Shown here one piece after another: positions 1 through 8,770 of a stretch of 64,000 bases of DNA; positions within the stretch are counted from its first letter, which is position 1, and each line of letters opens with the position of its first letter. The position numbers and the translations under genes were made by a program. This stretch comes from Bacillus pseudomycoides DSM 12442. GTDB taxonomy: Bacteria > Bacillota > Bacilli > Bacillales > Bacillaceae_G. The stretch covers positions 4,655,670 through 4,719,669 of the forward strand of contig NZ_CM000745.1 in the NCBI RefSeq assembly GCF_000161455.1, given 5' to 3'. The notes under the pieces are model-generated. The model made no database searches. It was not told the DNA's origin and worked only from the letters and a program-made list of their open reading frames with translations.

Positions 1-997
1 TTGCTTGTGTTTCCTCTTTTTTCTCTATTTCTTTTGCTTTTGCTTTTTCCTCTTGTGTTACAGGCGGTTTATGATGCGTTTTTTCTTCCTTCTTTTCTTC
101 CGCCTTTTTCACTTCTTTTTTCTCATTAAGACCTTGGACGTGAAATCCCATATTTTTTAAGAATGGCGAAAACGGTGTATATGCTAGTGCTCCAGCAAAA
201 ACAACAGTTGCAAGGATGCCATTCAGTAAATATGACTTCTTATTTCTATCTTTACGCTGTAAAAATGCCTGAACAAAGCACATGAAAACAGCAACAACCA
301 TTGTGCCAAAAATGGCTCCAACTCCCACCTTCGTACCAACAGCAAATAATGAGAAGATAATTAAAATAGAAGGAATCCAAAAATAACTTTTCGCTATGCT
401 TGTTGTTTTTTCAATTGAATATAGAACAACAATTGGGCATATAACTGCTAAAATAGATCCTAGTTCATTTCCTGCATAGAACCACCCACGTGAACCAAGT
501 TTCACCCATTCGTAGCTATTATAATCAGTTCCTGTCGCAATTGAAATAACCATGATACTATTTATAATTAATGCTGAATACACAATATAGTTACGCATTT
601 TTGAATATGCATTTGCTTTTTCACGTAATGATTTAAACACAAAAATGTAACAAGTAAGCATGATAAATGGATATAATGCTTTTGCTATAAATTTAATTTC
701 TTCTCCCAACATGATAGGGCTTTTAACCAATTTATTATTTACTAAACCTGCAGCAAGAACAATTCCAACTACTATTAAATATATGATATATTTACGATTT
801 TCTTTTTCTCTTGCCTGAAATAAAATATAGATTCCACCAAGAACCATTACAAATAGACGCGTAATAATTCCAATTGTCGTATCAATCTTTAAAACCATGA
901 TGCAAAATGACGTGAGTAAGTCTAAAACCGGCTGTAACATAATGAAAATCAATAAAAAATCCCCGAATTTATTACTTAAATTATTATTTCCTAACAT
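1..997 (-). CDS. O-antigen ligase/polymerase-like membrane protein, partial
   Basis: About 332 codons are visible and the gene runs off the left edge, so the C-terminus is missing. I start it at the ATG at 997-995, with a run of five G on the coding strand six bases upstream. The product is a polytopic membrane protein with roughly ten hydrophobic segments, followed near the window edge by a soluble tail rich in Lys and Glu. The hydrophobic profile, the Gly-rich segments and the mid-protein WFYAGNELG stretch resemble the O-antigen ligase / Wzy_C superfamily, which polymerises or transfers lipid-linked glycans outside the membrane. The flanking glycosyltransferases and flippase fit that role. 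The family call is by resemblance only and the substrate is unknown. Confidence 0.6.
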   Translation of the reverse strand, partial: MLGNNNLSNKFGDFLLIFIMLQPVLDLLTSFCIMVLKIDTTIGIITRLFVMVLGGIYILFQAREKENRKYIIYLIVVGIVLAAGLVNNKLVKSPIMLGEEIKFIAKALYPFIMLTCYIFVFKSLREKANAYSKMRNYIVYSALIINSIMVISIATGTDYNSYEWVKLGSRGWFYAGNELGSILAVICPIVVLYSIEKTTSIAKSYFWIPSILIIFSLFAVGTKVGVGAIFGTMVVAVFMCFVQAFLQRKDRNKKSYLLNGILATVVFAGALAYTPFSPFLKNMGFHVQGLNEKKEVKKAEEKKEEKTHHKPPVTQEEKAKAKEIEKKEETQA

Positions 998-1286
998 CTC
1001 GAACCCCCATAACTATCATTACCTTATCTCACTTTATACAATTTACAATAAACTTCTAACTCGTCTCAAATATTTATTATACCATAATTTTTTAGTTAAC
1101 CACTTCCTATTTATGCAGATAAAAGATAATAAATCCCCTTCTCACATGTCATATATCTGGTATCTTCAAACGCTTTCTTTCCCCATTTTTTCTTTTTTTC
1201 TACATGTAACGAAAAGTAATTGTTATTTCTAAAACTTTAGTGTATATTTTGCTCTGGAACATCTTTAAGAGGAAGGGATTAGAGCT

Positions 1287-1919
1287 ATGTTATTAATCGA
1301 AATATTTACGTTTCTTGGCATTGTCGCCGCTGCCATTTCTGGTACATTAGTTGGTTTAAAGAAAGATCTAGATTTATTTGGTGTCCTTTGTTTAGCTGTA
1401 GCTACTGCACTCGGTGGCGGAATTATTCGTGATATTATGATTGGTAACCTACCTCCCGTTGCATTTGTACAACCGATTTACTTTTTAGTCAGTGTATTAG
1501 CAGCTCTCTTTACTTGTATGTTTTTCGAACGCATTAATAAACTTCAAGTTGTAATCATGCTTTCAGATGCTGTCGGTTTAGGCGTTTTTACTGCTATTGG
1601 CGCAAACGCTGCAATGTCGCATCACGTTGATGCTTCATTTTTAGTTGTTTCGATGGGTGTTATTACAGGTATTGGTGGAGGGATTATGCGCGATATTTGC
1701 GCTCAAGATATTCCCTATGTATTCCGTAAAGAGATCTATGCAATTGCTTCTATTCTAGGTGCAATTAGTTTCCTAATTACGTATGAAATGGGTGCACACG
1801 TATTAGCCTTTTATATCTGCTTACTAGTAACGTTCATCATACGTGTAGTCACCGTTATATATAATGTGCATTTTCCAGTCTTCTTTAAGGCTCATGCAAA
1901 AGCTAATAAAAGTCATTAA
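1287..1919 (+). CDS. TRIC/UPF0126 family membrane protein (YvgT-like)
   Basis: This 210-residue integral membrane protein has seven predicted hydrophobic segments. It shows the internal duplication of the UPF0126 (TRIC cation channel) family: a GGGIIRDIMIGNLPP motif near residue 50 is echoed by GGGIMRDICAQDIPY near residue 130. Bacterial TRIC-like proteins form trimeric cation channels, but the physiological ion is not settled. The start has an AGGAAGGG Shine-Dalgarno about 10 bases upstream. It is monocistronic, with a terminator directly after the stop. Length and motifs are normal for the family. Confidence 0.85.
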   Translation: MLLIEIFTFLGIVAAAISGTLVGLKKDLDLFGVLCLAVATALGGGIIRDIMIGNLPPVAFVQPIYFLVSVLAALFTCMFFERINKLQVVIMLSDAVGLGVFTAIGANAAMSHHVDASFLVVSMGVITGIGGGIMRDICAQDIPYVFRKEIYAIASILGAISFLITYEMGAHVLAFYICLLVTFIIRVVTVIYNVHFPVFFKAHAKANKSH

Positions 1920-1945
1920 GAGAATTCAAATCGAATTCTCTTTAT
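1919..1945 (+). terminator. Intrinsic terminator of the TRIC-family gene
   Basis: Nine-base arms (AGAGAATTC / GAATTCTCT) with a five-base loop begin at the stop codon and are followed by a T-rich stretch. Confidence 0.8.
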
Positions 1946-1978
1946 TTATAATAGTTACTCCTTATTGCCTAAATATAA

Positions 1979-2016
1979 GAAAAAACTCACCATTTTAAAA
2001 AACGGTGAGTTTTCTT
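1979..2016. terminator. Bidirectional terminator between convergent genes
   Basis: Ten-base arms AAAACTCACC / GGTGAGTTTT have A-rich sequence on the left and T-rich on the right, so they can end transcripts from either side. It probably serves the minus-strand GT-C gene that ends at 2084. Confidence 0.75.
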
Positions 2017-2083
2017 TTATCACACGCTTCAAGATTCCCCTAAAAATATAAGATCAAACCTTCCTGCTACGCAAGGCTTCACT

Positions 2084-3400
2084 TTATTTTTTGAAAAATA
2101 GCTTTTGACAATAGGATGACAACATATATACACCTAAACTTTGTAAAATGAAAAGACTTGGTATCGTTAAACCATCGTGCACAATATCTGCATTAAAAAG
2201 CTTCATTCCAATATATCCTGTTATAAGTAACAGTAACAACATATAGCCTTCGCTCTTTTGTTTCTGAATAAGGAAATGTAAAAGCGCAATTGACATAAAT
2301 AAAGTTACAGCTATAAAGATGAGTTTTTCACCTTTTAGCAATATTCCATTCATTCCCTCTGATGATACCTGATCTATACTTGGCTTAACCACAGCTAACC
2401 GCTCTGTTTCTAACTCTTTTAACTTTTGACTCAAGCGCTCTTTCATACTTTGTGCTTGAACGGTTTCTTGTTTATTACGCTCTTCCCCGATTAAAACCGA
2501 TTGCACATACGCATCGTTAGAAATGGCATACTGTTTTATTCCCATTGCTTGAATCCCATAATTCACAGCAAAATGAGTAACATAAAATACGACTAAAATC
2601 CCTATTAATTTTAACAATACATTTTGTTTATCTGCACTTTGGAATACTTCCACTAGCAAGACATACACAATTACTAAAATAAGTATAAATATGCCTACTG
2701 GATACATCATATTACTAAGAGCAAATAGTATCGCAGCACATGCCCACATGTAAGAATGACTCAATCCTTTATGTAGTAATATATAACTCGCAAAGTAAAA
2801 TAAAAATATAGAGAATAATTCCCCTGTTAATAATGAACATGAAAGAATATTTGGCAAATATAGCGAGTAAAACACTGCAGCAATTCGGCCACATTCTTCT
2901 TGAAATAAACTTGCAGCAATTCGATAAATGAAAAACGCTGTTCCTGCACAATACAAAACATTAAAAAATTGCAAAACAAATGTAGCATCGCCAAACACAC
3001 GAATCAATACTGACTCATATATAATGAAAGGTAATTGACTAACAACAGTTACATTACTGCTTCCTAGCGCAACTTGTTTTGCAGTCTCATACATAGCTCT
3101 CATATCACCTATAACTGGAGCATCAAAAAAGAGAACTGCTCCAAGCCTAACCAGCACTGTCATACTCATTAGAAAAATGAGAAACTGTTTATCCGTAAAT
3201 CGATATTGCAAAATAGAAGCAAGAAGTAAAAGGAGTATCACGAAAATTGATAGCACAATCGTTAAACTTGTGGCGCTTCCTCCCAAAAATTGCTTACTTC
3301 CCTCGAAGGCGTTCCAGCAAGAATAAACAAAAAAGGCAAGCATAGTTCCAATAATTATTTTACTAAAAAAAGATGAAAACCCTGTTTGTATGTTATTCAT
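2084..3400 (-). CDS. GT-C/PMT-type glycosyltransferase-like membrane protein
   Basis: This 438-residue polytopic membrane protein has about eleven hydrophobic helices and a large charged extracellular segment around residues 300-345. An acidic loop (GDMRAMYETAK, near residue 98) after the second pair of helices is where GT-C enzymes of the glycosyltransferase 39/ArnT type carry their catalytic Asp. Such enzymes use polyprenyl-phosphate sugars on the outer membrane face to modify glycans, lipids or proteins. It is transcribed away from the GT cluster and seems to stand alone. The GT-C assignment rests on topology and loop pattern; substrate unknown. The segment at 320-345 looks helical and strongly charged, which is unusual for the family. 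Confidence 0.6.
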   Translation of the reverse strand: MNNIQTGFSSFFSKIIIGTMLAFFVYSCWNAFEGSKQFLGGSATSLTIVLSIFVILLLLLASILQYRFTDKQFLIFLMSMTVLVRLGAVLFFDAPVIGDMRAMYETAKQVALGSSNVTVVSQLPFIIYESVLIRVFGDATFVLQFFNVLYCAGTAFFIYRIAASLFQEECGRIAAVFYSLYLPNILSCSLLTGELFSIFLFYFASYILLHKGLSHSYMWACAAILFALSNMMYPVGIFILILVIVYVLLVEVFQSADKQNVLLKLIGILVVFYVTHFAVNYGIQAMGIKQYAISNDAYVQSVLIGEERNKQETVQAQSMKERLSQKLKELETERLAVVKPSIDQVSSEGMNGILLKGEKLIFIAVTLFMSIALLHFLIQKQKSEGYMLLLLLITGYIGMKLFNADIVHDGLTIPSLFILQSLGVYMLSSYCQKLFFKK

Positions 3401-3473
3401 ATGTATATTGCACCTCTATTTCCATTCATAACACAACGATTCTATCATGAATGGGCACATGACAGTTAGAAAA

Positions 3474-3632
3474 TTTATCCCGCTATTTGCGAGCAAGTAA
3501 TACTCTCACCACGAAATTCAAATAGAAGGAGCGGAATTAACTAGGAGATGAACTGCCTGTAAAAGTACTAATTGATTAGTGCTAATAATCAGTGAGGGAT
3601 GAAAAAAACTACTGATTAAAGTTTCACTTTAT
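3474..3632 (+). repeat. bcr1-like intergenic repeat, copy 1
   Basis: This 159 bp element begins TTTATCCCGC and ends in TTTCACTTTAT, so TTTAT stands at both ends like a target duplication. The second copy at 15438-15593 has the same ends and shares GCCTGTAAAAG and GAGGGATGAA internally at matching positions. Size (~155 bp), the TTTAT flanks and the organism match the B. cereus-group bcr1 repeat as I remember it. It fills much of the gene-free stretch 3401-3861. The remainder holds only AT-rich sequence and presumably the promoter of the downstream thioesterase. Confidence 0.7.
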
Positions 3633-3861
3633 ATAGAAAAATATAACATTCACTTTTTCGCTTGCAATGTAAGCGAAACCTCTTTTACACTACAATCTAT
3701 ACAAATTAAATTTTCTTTCAGTTACACGCATAGAAATACAATATTATTCTATTTTAATGAAGTAAACTTTTTATCGGATCTCAATCGTCTAAATAACAAA
3801 TAATATTCGATAGAAAATACCCATCTTTTTTATATAGGAAACAGAAATAGGAGTAGATTAT

Positions 3862-4374
3862 ATGGATAAGAAATTTATGAGAGAATCAAAAGCAATTAAA
3901 ACAACGCGTGTTTTCCCAAATGATTTAAACAATCATCAAACATTATTTGGCGGAAAACTATTAGCGGAAATTGACAGCATCGCATCTATTGCAGCAGCAA
4001 GACATAGTAGGAAACATTGCGTAACGGCCTCCATTGATTCCGTTGACTTTTTAACTCCAATCCATCAAACGGATTCCGTTTGCTATGAGGCATTCGTTTG
4101 CTATACGGGAAAATCATCTATGGAAGTATTTGTGAAAGTCGTTGCAGAAAATTTATTAGAAGGGGAACGCCGCATTGCTGCTACTTGCTTCATTACATTC
4201 GTAGCATTAAAAGATGGCAAGCCGTCTTCTGTACCTCAAGTGTTACCAGAAACAGAAGAAGAACATTGGTTATACAAAACCGGAAAAGAACGTGCTCAAA
4301 GCAAAAAAGAAAACCGTTCAAAAAGTAAAGAAATGGCTGATGTATTAACACTGAGCAAACCTTGGAGTGTATAA
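3862..4374 (+). CDS. Acyl-CoA thioesterase, hotdog fold (YkhA family)
   Basis: The 170-residue product has a single 4HBT hotdog domain, residues about 10-125, of the YkhA/cytosolic acyl-CoA hydrolase group. The signature TTRVFPNDLNNHQTLFGGKLLAEID places the conserved N-x-H-x-x-x-F-G-G catalytic region at residues 22-33. The C-terminal 45 residues are charged and probably disordered. The enzyme hydrolyses acyl-CoA to free acid and CoA in the cytosol, with likely roles in fatty acid turnover. The start is preceded by AGGAGT at good spacing. It is a single gene between the bcr1-like repeat and a strong terminator. Confidence 0.88.
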   Translation: MDKKFMRESKAIKTTRVFPNDLNNHQTLFGGKLLAEIDSIASIAAARHSRKHCVTASIDSVDFLTPIHQTDSVCYEAFVCYTGKSSMEVFVKVVAENLLEGERRIAATCFITFVALKDGKPSSVPQVLPETEEEHWLYKTGKERAQSKKENRSKSKEMADVLTLSKPWSV

Positions 4375-4386
4375 GTGAAAACCTTT

Positions 4387-4421
4387 TAGCGAATATAGTA
4401 AGACTATATTCGCTATTTTTT
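4387..4421 (+). terminator. Intrinsic terminator after the thioesterase gene
   Basis: Perfect 12-base arms TAGCGAATATAG / CTATATTCGCTA with a five-base loop, followed by TTTTT. Confidence 0.9.
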
Positions 4422-4580
4422 ATCAAAAAAATGCATAGTCAGACTTTTCATTTTACAAAAATTACATACTTTATCCTTTATTTTGTTATAATTTTAATGA
4501 TATATTAAGTAAAGTATGCTTAAATTAGCTCATTTAATTTAATATCATTACATATTTTTTATATAGAGGATGGTGCAAAA

Positions 4581-5309
4581 ATGTCTGTTGAAGTACCAAT
4601 TTCAATACCGAAAACATTGATTATTATTCCTGCCTACAATGAAGAAGAAGCAATCGGAGATACATTAACAAGACTATTAGAGCTTAAACAACATTTCACA
4701 CAATTAGATATTTGTGTTATTAATGATGGTTCACGCGACCGAACATCAGAAATTGTAAAAGAATTCCCAGTTAATATTGTAAATTTACCATACAATTTAG
4801 GAATTGGCTCTGCTGTACAAACTGGCTATAAATATGCTGATATAAACGGATATGACATTGCAATTCAATTTGATGCAGATGGTCAACATAATCCTGAGGA
4901 CTTATACAAAATCATTCAACCTATCGCTGAAAATAAGTGCGATATGGTACTAGGTTCACGTTTTACTGAGAAAACAGCTTATAAAGGTAGCCTCTCACGC
5001 AGAATTGGTATTTTTTACTTTACAGCCTTATTAAAATTATTAACAAGACAAACATTTATGGATCCAACATCTGGTTACCGTGCAATTAACCGAAAAGTAA
5101 TTGAAATCTTTTCTTATAACTATCCAAAGGATTATCCAGAACCAGAGGTCCTAATCCACTTAAAGAAAAAAGGTTTACGTATCAATGAAATTTCTGTAAA
5201 TATGCAAGAAAGACAAGGAGGACAATCATCTATTACTCCTTTAAAATCTGCATATTACATGATTAAAGTAAGTCTCGCTATATTAATGCAAAAAATCGTG
5301 AAAGGTTGA
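4581..5309 (+). CDS. Family 2 glycosyltransferase, polyprenyl-phosphate sugar synthase type
   Basis: The 242-residue GT-A fold enzyme lacks a C-terminal membrane region. Visible motifs are IIPAYNEEEAIGDT at residues 14-28, NDGSRDRT near 50, and the metal-binding D-x-D in QFDADGQHNP near 96. This is the dolichyl/undecaprenyl-phosphate mannose (DPM1) subfamily, which charges the lipid carrier with a sugar from a nucleotide donor at the cytoplasmic face. It is followed after six bases by a DUF2304 gene and then two GT-C genes. That is the expected layout for a pathway making lipid-P-sugar inside and using it outside. The sugar is unknown. Confidence 0.85.
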   Translation: MSVEVPISIPKTLIIIPAYNEEEAIGDTLTRLLELKQHFTQLDICVINDGSRDRTSEIVKEFPVNIVNLPYNLGIGSAVQTGYKYADINGYDIAIQFDADGQHNPEDLYKIIQPIAENKCDMVLGSRFTEKTAYKGSLSRRIGIFYFTALLKLLTRQTFMDPTSGYRAINRKVIEIFSYNYPKDYPEPEVLIHLKKKGLRINEISVNMQERQGGQSSITPLKSAYYMIKVSLAILMQKIVKG

Positions 5310-5315
5310 TCATAA

Positions 5316-5666
5316 ATGCCAATAATTACCTTTTCGTTCATCTTCATTATCTTACTGTTTTTAATTATTATTAACTCCATTCGTAAAGGAGCCCTAGAAA
5401 CAAAATACTCAATTCTATGGATTTTCGTTTGTATATCCATGGCTATCTTAAGTTCTACTGATAGAATTATAAATTGGATTGGGAAACTACTGAAAGTAGA
5501 ATATCCACCATCTATTTTATTCTTGTTCGGCTTGTTATTTTGCTTTATCTTAATTTTTGATTTGACTCGAAAATTATCTAAACAACATCACCAGCTTGTG
5601 ACATTAACACAAGAATATGCATTATTAAAACAAAAGCTAGCAAAAGCAAAAGAGCAAGCAGAATAA
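5316..5666 (+). CDS. DUF2304 small membrane protein
   Basis: This 116-residue protein has three hydrophobic segments (about residues 3-20, 32-50, 65-85) and then a charged, coiled-coil-like tail (residues 88-116). Size and layout match DUF2304 proteins, which commonly lie directly downstream of DPM1-type GT2 genes. Here the gap is six bases, so translation is probably coupled. A role in anchoring or modulating the soluble GT2, or in lipid-P-sugar movement, is inference from this conserved pairing. No catalytic motif is visible. Confidence 0.75.
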   Translation: MPIITFSFIFIILLFLIIINSIRKGALETKYSILWIFVCISMAILSSTDRIINWIGKLLKVEYPPSILFLFGLLFCFILIFDLTRKLSKQHHQLVTLTQEYALLKQKLAKAKEQAE

Positions 5667-5851
5667 AAACTAAATACAAATTTCAAATTGATTTTCTCCT
5701 CTTATTTTATAAGTGGAGAAATTCTTTCTTTACTGGCAACAGCTAACCGGTTCTTTATTCTTTTTAAAATCTATTTATTTGAAGTTAAATTCATTCTTTT
5801 AAATGCATATTTTATTACAAAATAACAACCAATTTAAAGTGAGGTGTCCCC

Positions 5852-7123
5852 ATGCTATCCAATAAAGTATATAAAGCGATGAAAAGTCCACTTTTATATA
5901 TTTTAATCATTGCATTTCTAATGCATATGTACTTTTTATTAAAACACCCTGGATCTGTTTTCAATGAACCTGAAGTGTTTGGAAAACCTGTTTCGACTTA
6001 CGGTTCTCTTGACGCCTCTAAATATTCAAATATGGCTTGGCAATTATTACATGACGGAATATATGGTTATGCCGATACAAAATCGAATGCTTTCGTAACT
6101 CCCGGTCAACCGTTGTATTTAGCTGGATTATTCCAAATTTCTGAATGGCTGCACATTGATCATATTACTTTATCACGTATTACGAATATGGCTTTGAATT
6201 TAGGGATAATTTCCATCATTTATGCTATCTCACAATTACTCTTTAAAAATATATTCATATCGTCATTAGCAAGTATGTTATACACAACATACTTTTCTGC
6301 TTATCATCTTTTTAGAACATTACTAACAGAAATACCATCTGTATTTTTCTTTATGTTATCTATACTTATTTTTCTGCTACTATTGCAGCAAAATAAATTT
6401 CGCCTACATGTTTTATTTGGGATTATTGCTTCTATCACATTAATGTTTCGACCTACACCCGGACCATTATTACTTCTCGCATGGGGCATGATGGTTTATA
6501 AGCATGGACTAAAAGAAGCTATTAAAATTGGGTTTATTTGGTGCATCGGTCCTGTTCTAATTATGGTCCCTTGGGTTATTCGAAACTTTATGGTGTTCGG
6601 AAAAGCCTATTTATTTTCTTCCCATGCAGGTGACCCTTTACTATCTGGTGCAAATCCGTTTTACTTATGGGATGAAAATAATATGACACAAGACATGATA
6701 AATGCAGGTTATCCTGACACATCAGAAGGTAAAGGTGATTATGCCAAACATTTAATTAAAGATGGCCTTACAAATCAATTCCCTATCTGGTTTTCATGGT
6801 TTACTATAGGAAAAACCATTTACTTGTTTAATGAAGCACACGCCTTAAATTTTTATACAAGTTATTTTAAACCTTGGATTATAAAATTCTTTGACTATCA
6901 ACATCTCTTTGTTGTATTAACGGGATTAAGTTGCTTCCTTGCATATAGAAAAAACAAACAAATCTTGCTTTTATCTATTGTTGTACTCGTCTATATTGCA
7001 CTTTCAAATATGTTTTTAGTTATGTCTAGATACGGATTTTTTATTATTCCTTGTATCTGTATATTAAGTGCCTTTTTCACTATTCAATTTTTCTCCTCTC
7101 TCTACAAAAAAGCAATACGATAG
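5852..7123 (+). CDS. GT-C glycosyltransferase (family 39/PMT type), first tandem copy
   Basis: The 423-residue polytopic protein has about ten membrane helices. The first extracellular loop carries an acidic segment (YGSLDASKYSNMAWQLL, near residue 52) and a TPGQPLYLAG motif near 88, both typical of GT39/ArnT-like enzymes that take sugar from a polyprenyl phosphate. FRTLLTE near 152 and WCIGPVLI / WVIRNF near 230 are conserved in the neighbouring paralogue. It lies downstream of the GT2/DUF2304 pair that would supply the lipid-P-sugar. Start ATG at 5852 has GAGGTG upstream. The acceptor is unknown. Confidence 0.78.
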   Translation: MLSNKVYKAMKSPLLYILIIAFLMHMYFLLKHPGSVFNEPEVFGKPVSTYGSLDASKYSNMAWQLLHDGIYGYADTKSNAFVTPGQPLYLAGLFQISEWLHIDHITLSRITNMALNLGIISIIYAISQLLFKNIFISSLASMLYTTYFSAYHLFRTLLTEIPSVFFFMLSILIFLLLLQQNKFRLHVLFGIIASITLMFRPTPGPLLLLAWGMMVYKHGLKEAIKIGFIWCIGPVLIMVPWVIRNFMVFGKAYLFSSHAGDPLLSGANPFYLWDENNMTQDMINAGYPDTSEGKGDYAKHLIKDGLTNQFPIWFSWFTIGKTIYLFNEAHALNFYTSYFKPWIIKFFDYQHLFVVLTGLSCFLAYRKNKQILLLSIVVLVYIALSNMFLVMSRYGFFIIPCICILSAFFTIQFFSSLYKKAIR

Positions 7124-7158
7124 ATTCTAAGATTGAATGTATAAAATATTGATTGTAC

Positions 7159-7190
7159 AAAAGCGCTCTTTCACCAAAAGAGCTCTTTTC
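7159..7190 (+). terminator. Probable intrinsic terminator between the two GT-C genes
   Basis: Arms AAAAGCGCTCTT / AAGAGCTCTTTT with one mismatch; the T-run is short. Confidence 0.6.
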
Positions 7191-7312
7191 ATAAATATAT
7201 CAAAAAGATAAAAGTGGTTATACTACATAAAATAAACTATAATATAAGCTTGATAACATTCAATTCCTAAATAATGGTAATATATTGCTACATAAAAAGA
7301 AGGGGGACTATT

Positions 7313-8560
7313 ATGTTGGGGCTTTTTAAAAAATTACCTAAGTCACTATATATCATTTTAACTTTATCTCTAATAATACATATTATTTGCCTAGTAAAAC
7401 AACCCGGTGTAGATGCAGAACTAATCAAAAAAACGTATGGTGCCAATGATGCATATAACTATACATTATCAGCTCAGCAATTATTAGAACATGGCGTATT
7501 TGGATATGTATATATGGAACCAAGCGATCCACCTCAAAAAAATGCTTATGTAACACCTGGACAGCCTTTATTATTAACTGGGGCACTGATCATATCAAAA
7601 ATAACATCTATACCATACTACTATGTTGGTACTGGTTTTAATACTATTTTTGATTTACTAACAATTCTCCTCTTATATTTAATTGGAAAAGAGTTGTTTG
7701 AACGGAAATCATATGGCCTTATCGCAAGCGGCCTATATGCTAGTTACTTTAGTATGTACCACTATTTCCGTACGTTACTGACTGAACCACCTTCTATGTT
7801 TTTATTATGTTTCTCAGTCTATGTATTTGTTCTAGCATGGAAGTATAACAAGGTGAAATTTCATGTTTGGTTTGGTATTGTAGTATCGATTTTACTAATG
7901 TTCCGACCAAATCCCGCACCTATGCTACTAATTCCAATGATTGTCGTTATCTATTCGTATGGAATAAAAGAATCAATAAAAATTGGCTTGCTTTGGTGTA
8001 TTGGCCCTATCTTTATTATTGGAGCATGGGTATTCCGAAACTTCCTAGCTTTAAACCAATTTGTTTTATTCTCTACTCAAGGAGGAGATCCTCTCATAGC
8101 AGGAGCTGATCCATTTAATAAAACAGGCTATATCAATATCGTTAACGATATGAATGCCGCTGGATATACAGATAAATCAGAGTATGCAAAACATTTAATA
8201 AAGCAAGGCTTTTCTACTGACTTTACTTATTGGTTCTCCTGGTTTACTGTTGGTAAAACAATTGAATTATTTATACGACCATCTTGGGTAGGTAATTACT
8301 CCTTCTCTCTATTCGTAAAAAAATATCATCAACTGTTAATGGCTTTTACTGCTCTAAGTTCTTTCTGCTTTATGCTCAATTCCTTTAAGCACAAACGATT
8401 TATGATGTTAGTAAGCAGTGTGATCGTATACGTAGCATCTACAAATATATTCCTTGCTATAGACCGCTACGGATATTTCATAATACCACTGATATGTCTA
8501 ATTGCCTCCTATGGTATTGTACGTATCATACAGGCACTTTCTAATTTAAAATATAGATAA
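7313..8560 (+). CDS. GT-C glycosyltransferase (family 39/PMT type), second tandem copy
   Basis: I start this gene at the ATG at 7313, not at an upstream in-frame codon, because AAGGGGGA stands eight bases before it; that gives 415 residues. It is a clear paralogue of the preceding gene. It repeats the acidic first loop (YGANDAYNYTLSAQQLL), the TPGQPLLLTG motif, FRTLLTE, LLWCIGPIFI and FRNF, the GGDPLIAGADPF segment and the FSWFTVGKTIE motif in the same order. About ten membrane helices are predicted. A terminator separates it from copy one, so the two may be expressed independently. Different acceptor or donor use is possible but not shown. Confidence 0.78.
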   Translation: MLGLFKKLPKSLYIILTLSLIIHIICLVKQPGVDAELIKKTYGANDAYNYTLSAQQLLEHGVFGYVYMEPSDPPQKNAYVTPGQPLLLTGALIISKITSIPYYYVGTGFNTIFDLLTILLLYLIGKELFERKSYGLIASGLYASYFSMYHYFRTLLTEPPSMFLLCFSVYVFVLAWKYNKVKFHVWFGIVVSILLMFRPNPAPMLLIPMIVVIYSYGIKESIKIGLLWCIGPIFIIGAWVFRNFLALNQFVLFSTQGGDPLIAGADPFNKTGYINIVNDMNAAGYTDKSEYAKHLIKQGFSTDFTYWFSWFTVGKTIELFIRPSWVGNYSFSLFVKKYHQLLMAFTALSSFCFMLNSFKHKRFMMLVSSVIVYVASTNIFLAIDRYGYFIIPLICLIASYGIVRIIQALSNLKYR

Positions 8561-8563
8561 AGC

Positions 8564-8596
8564 AAATGCCCCAAGTTTATTTGGGGCATTATTTAT
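8564..8596 (+). terminator. Intrinsic terminator after the second GT-C gene
   Basis: AAATGCCCCAA pairs with TTGGGGCATT around a loop of six bases, with T-rich sequence after it. Confidence 0.8.
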
Positions 8597-8770
8597 ATCT
8601 CTTCCGAATCAACCAATGGTTGCTTTACAAAGTTTATGTGAGGTAAACTTATACCCGTAGTTATTAACTACAAATAATAATTGATTCATTAAGGAATCTA
8701 TTCCAATAACTAATATGATTCACATGAAAGGTGCTTTATTTGACTTTCATTTGTATGGAAAGGTGAAATT

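Noticed and set aside
484..499. CACGTGAACC as a third parS site
   Set aside because: Only one half of the palindrome matches; about six of 16 positions differ from consensus.
897..1232. Plus-strand open frame of 111 codons
   Set aside because: Its first part is antisense to the ligase-like gene, whose minus-strand frame has clear membrane helices and a ribosome site. It has no ribosome site of its own and a composition typical of AT-rich non-coding DNA.
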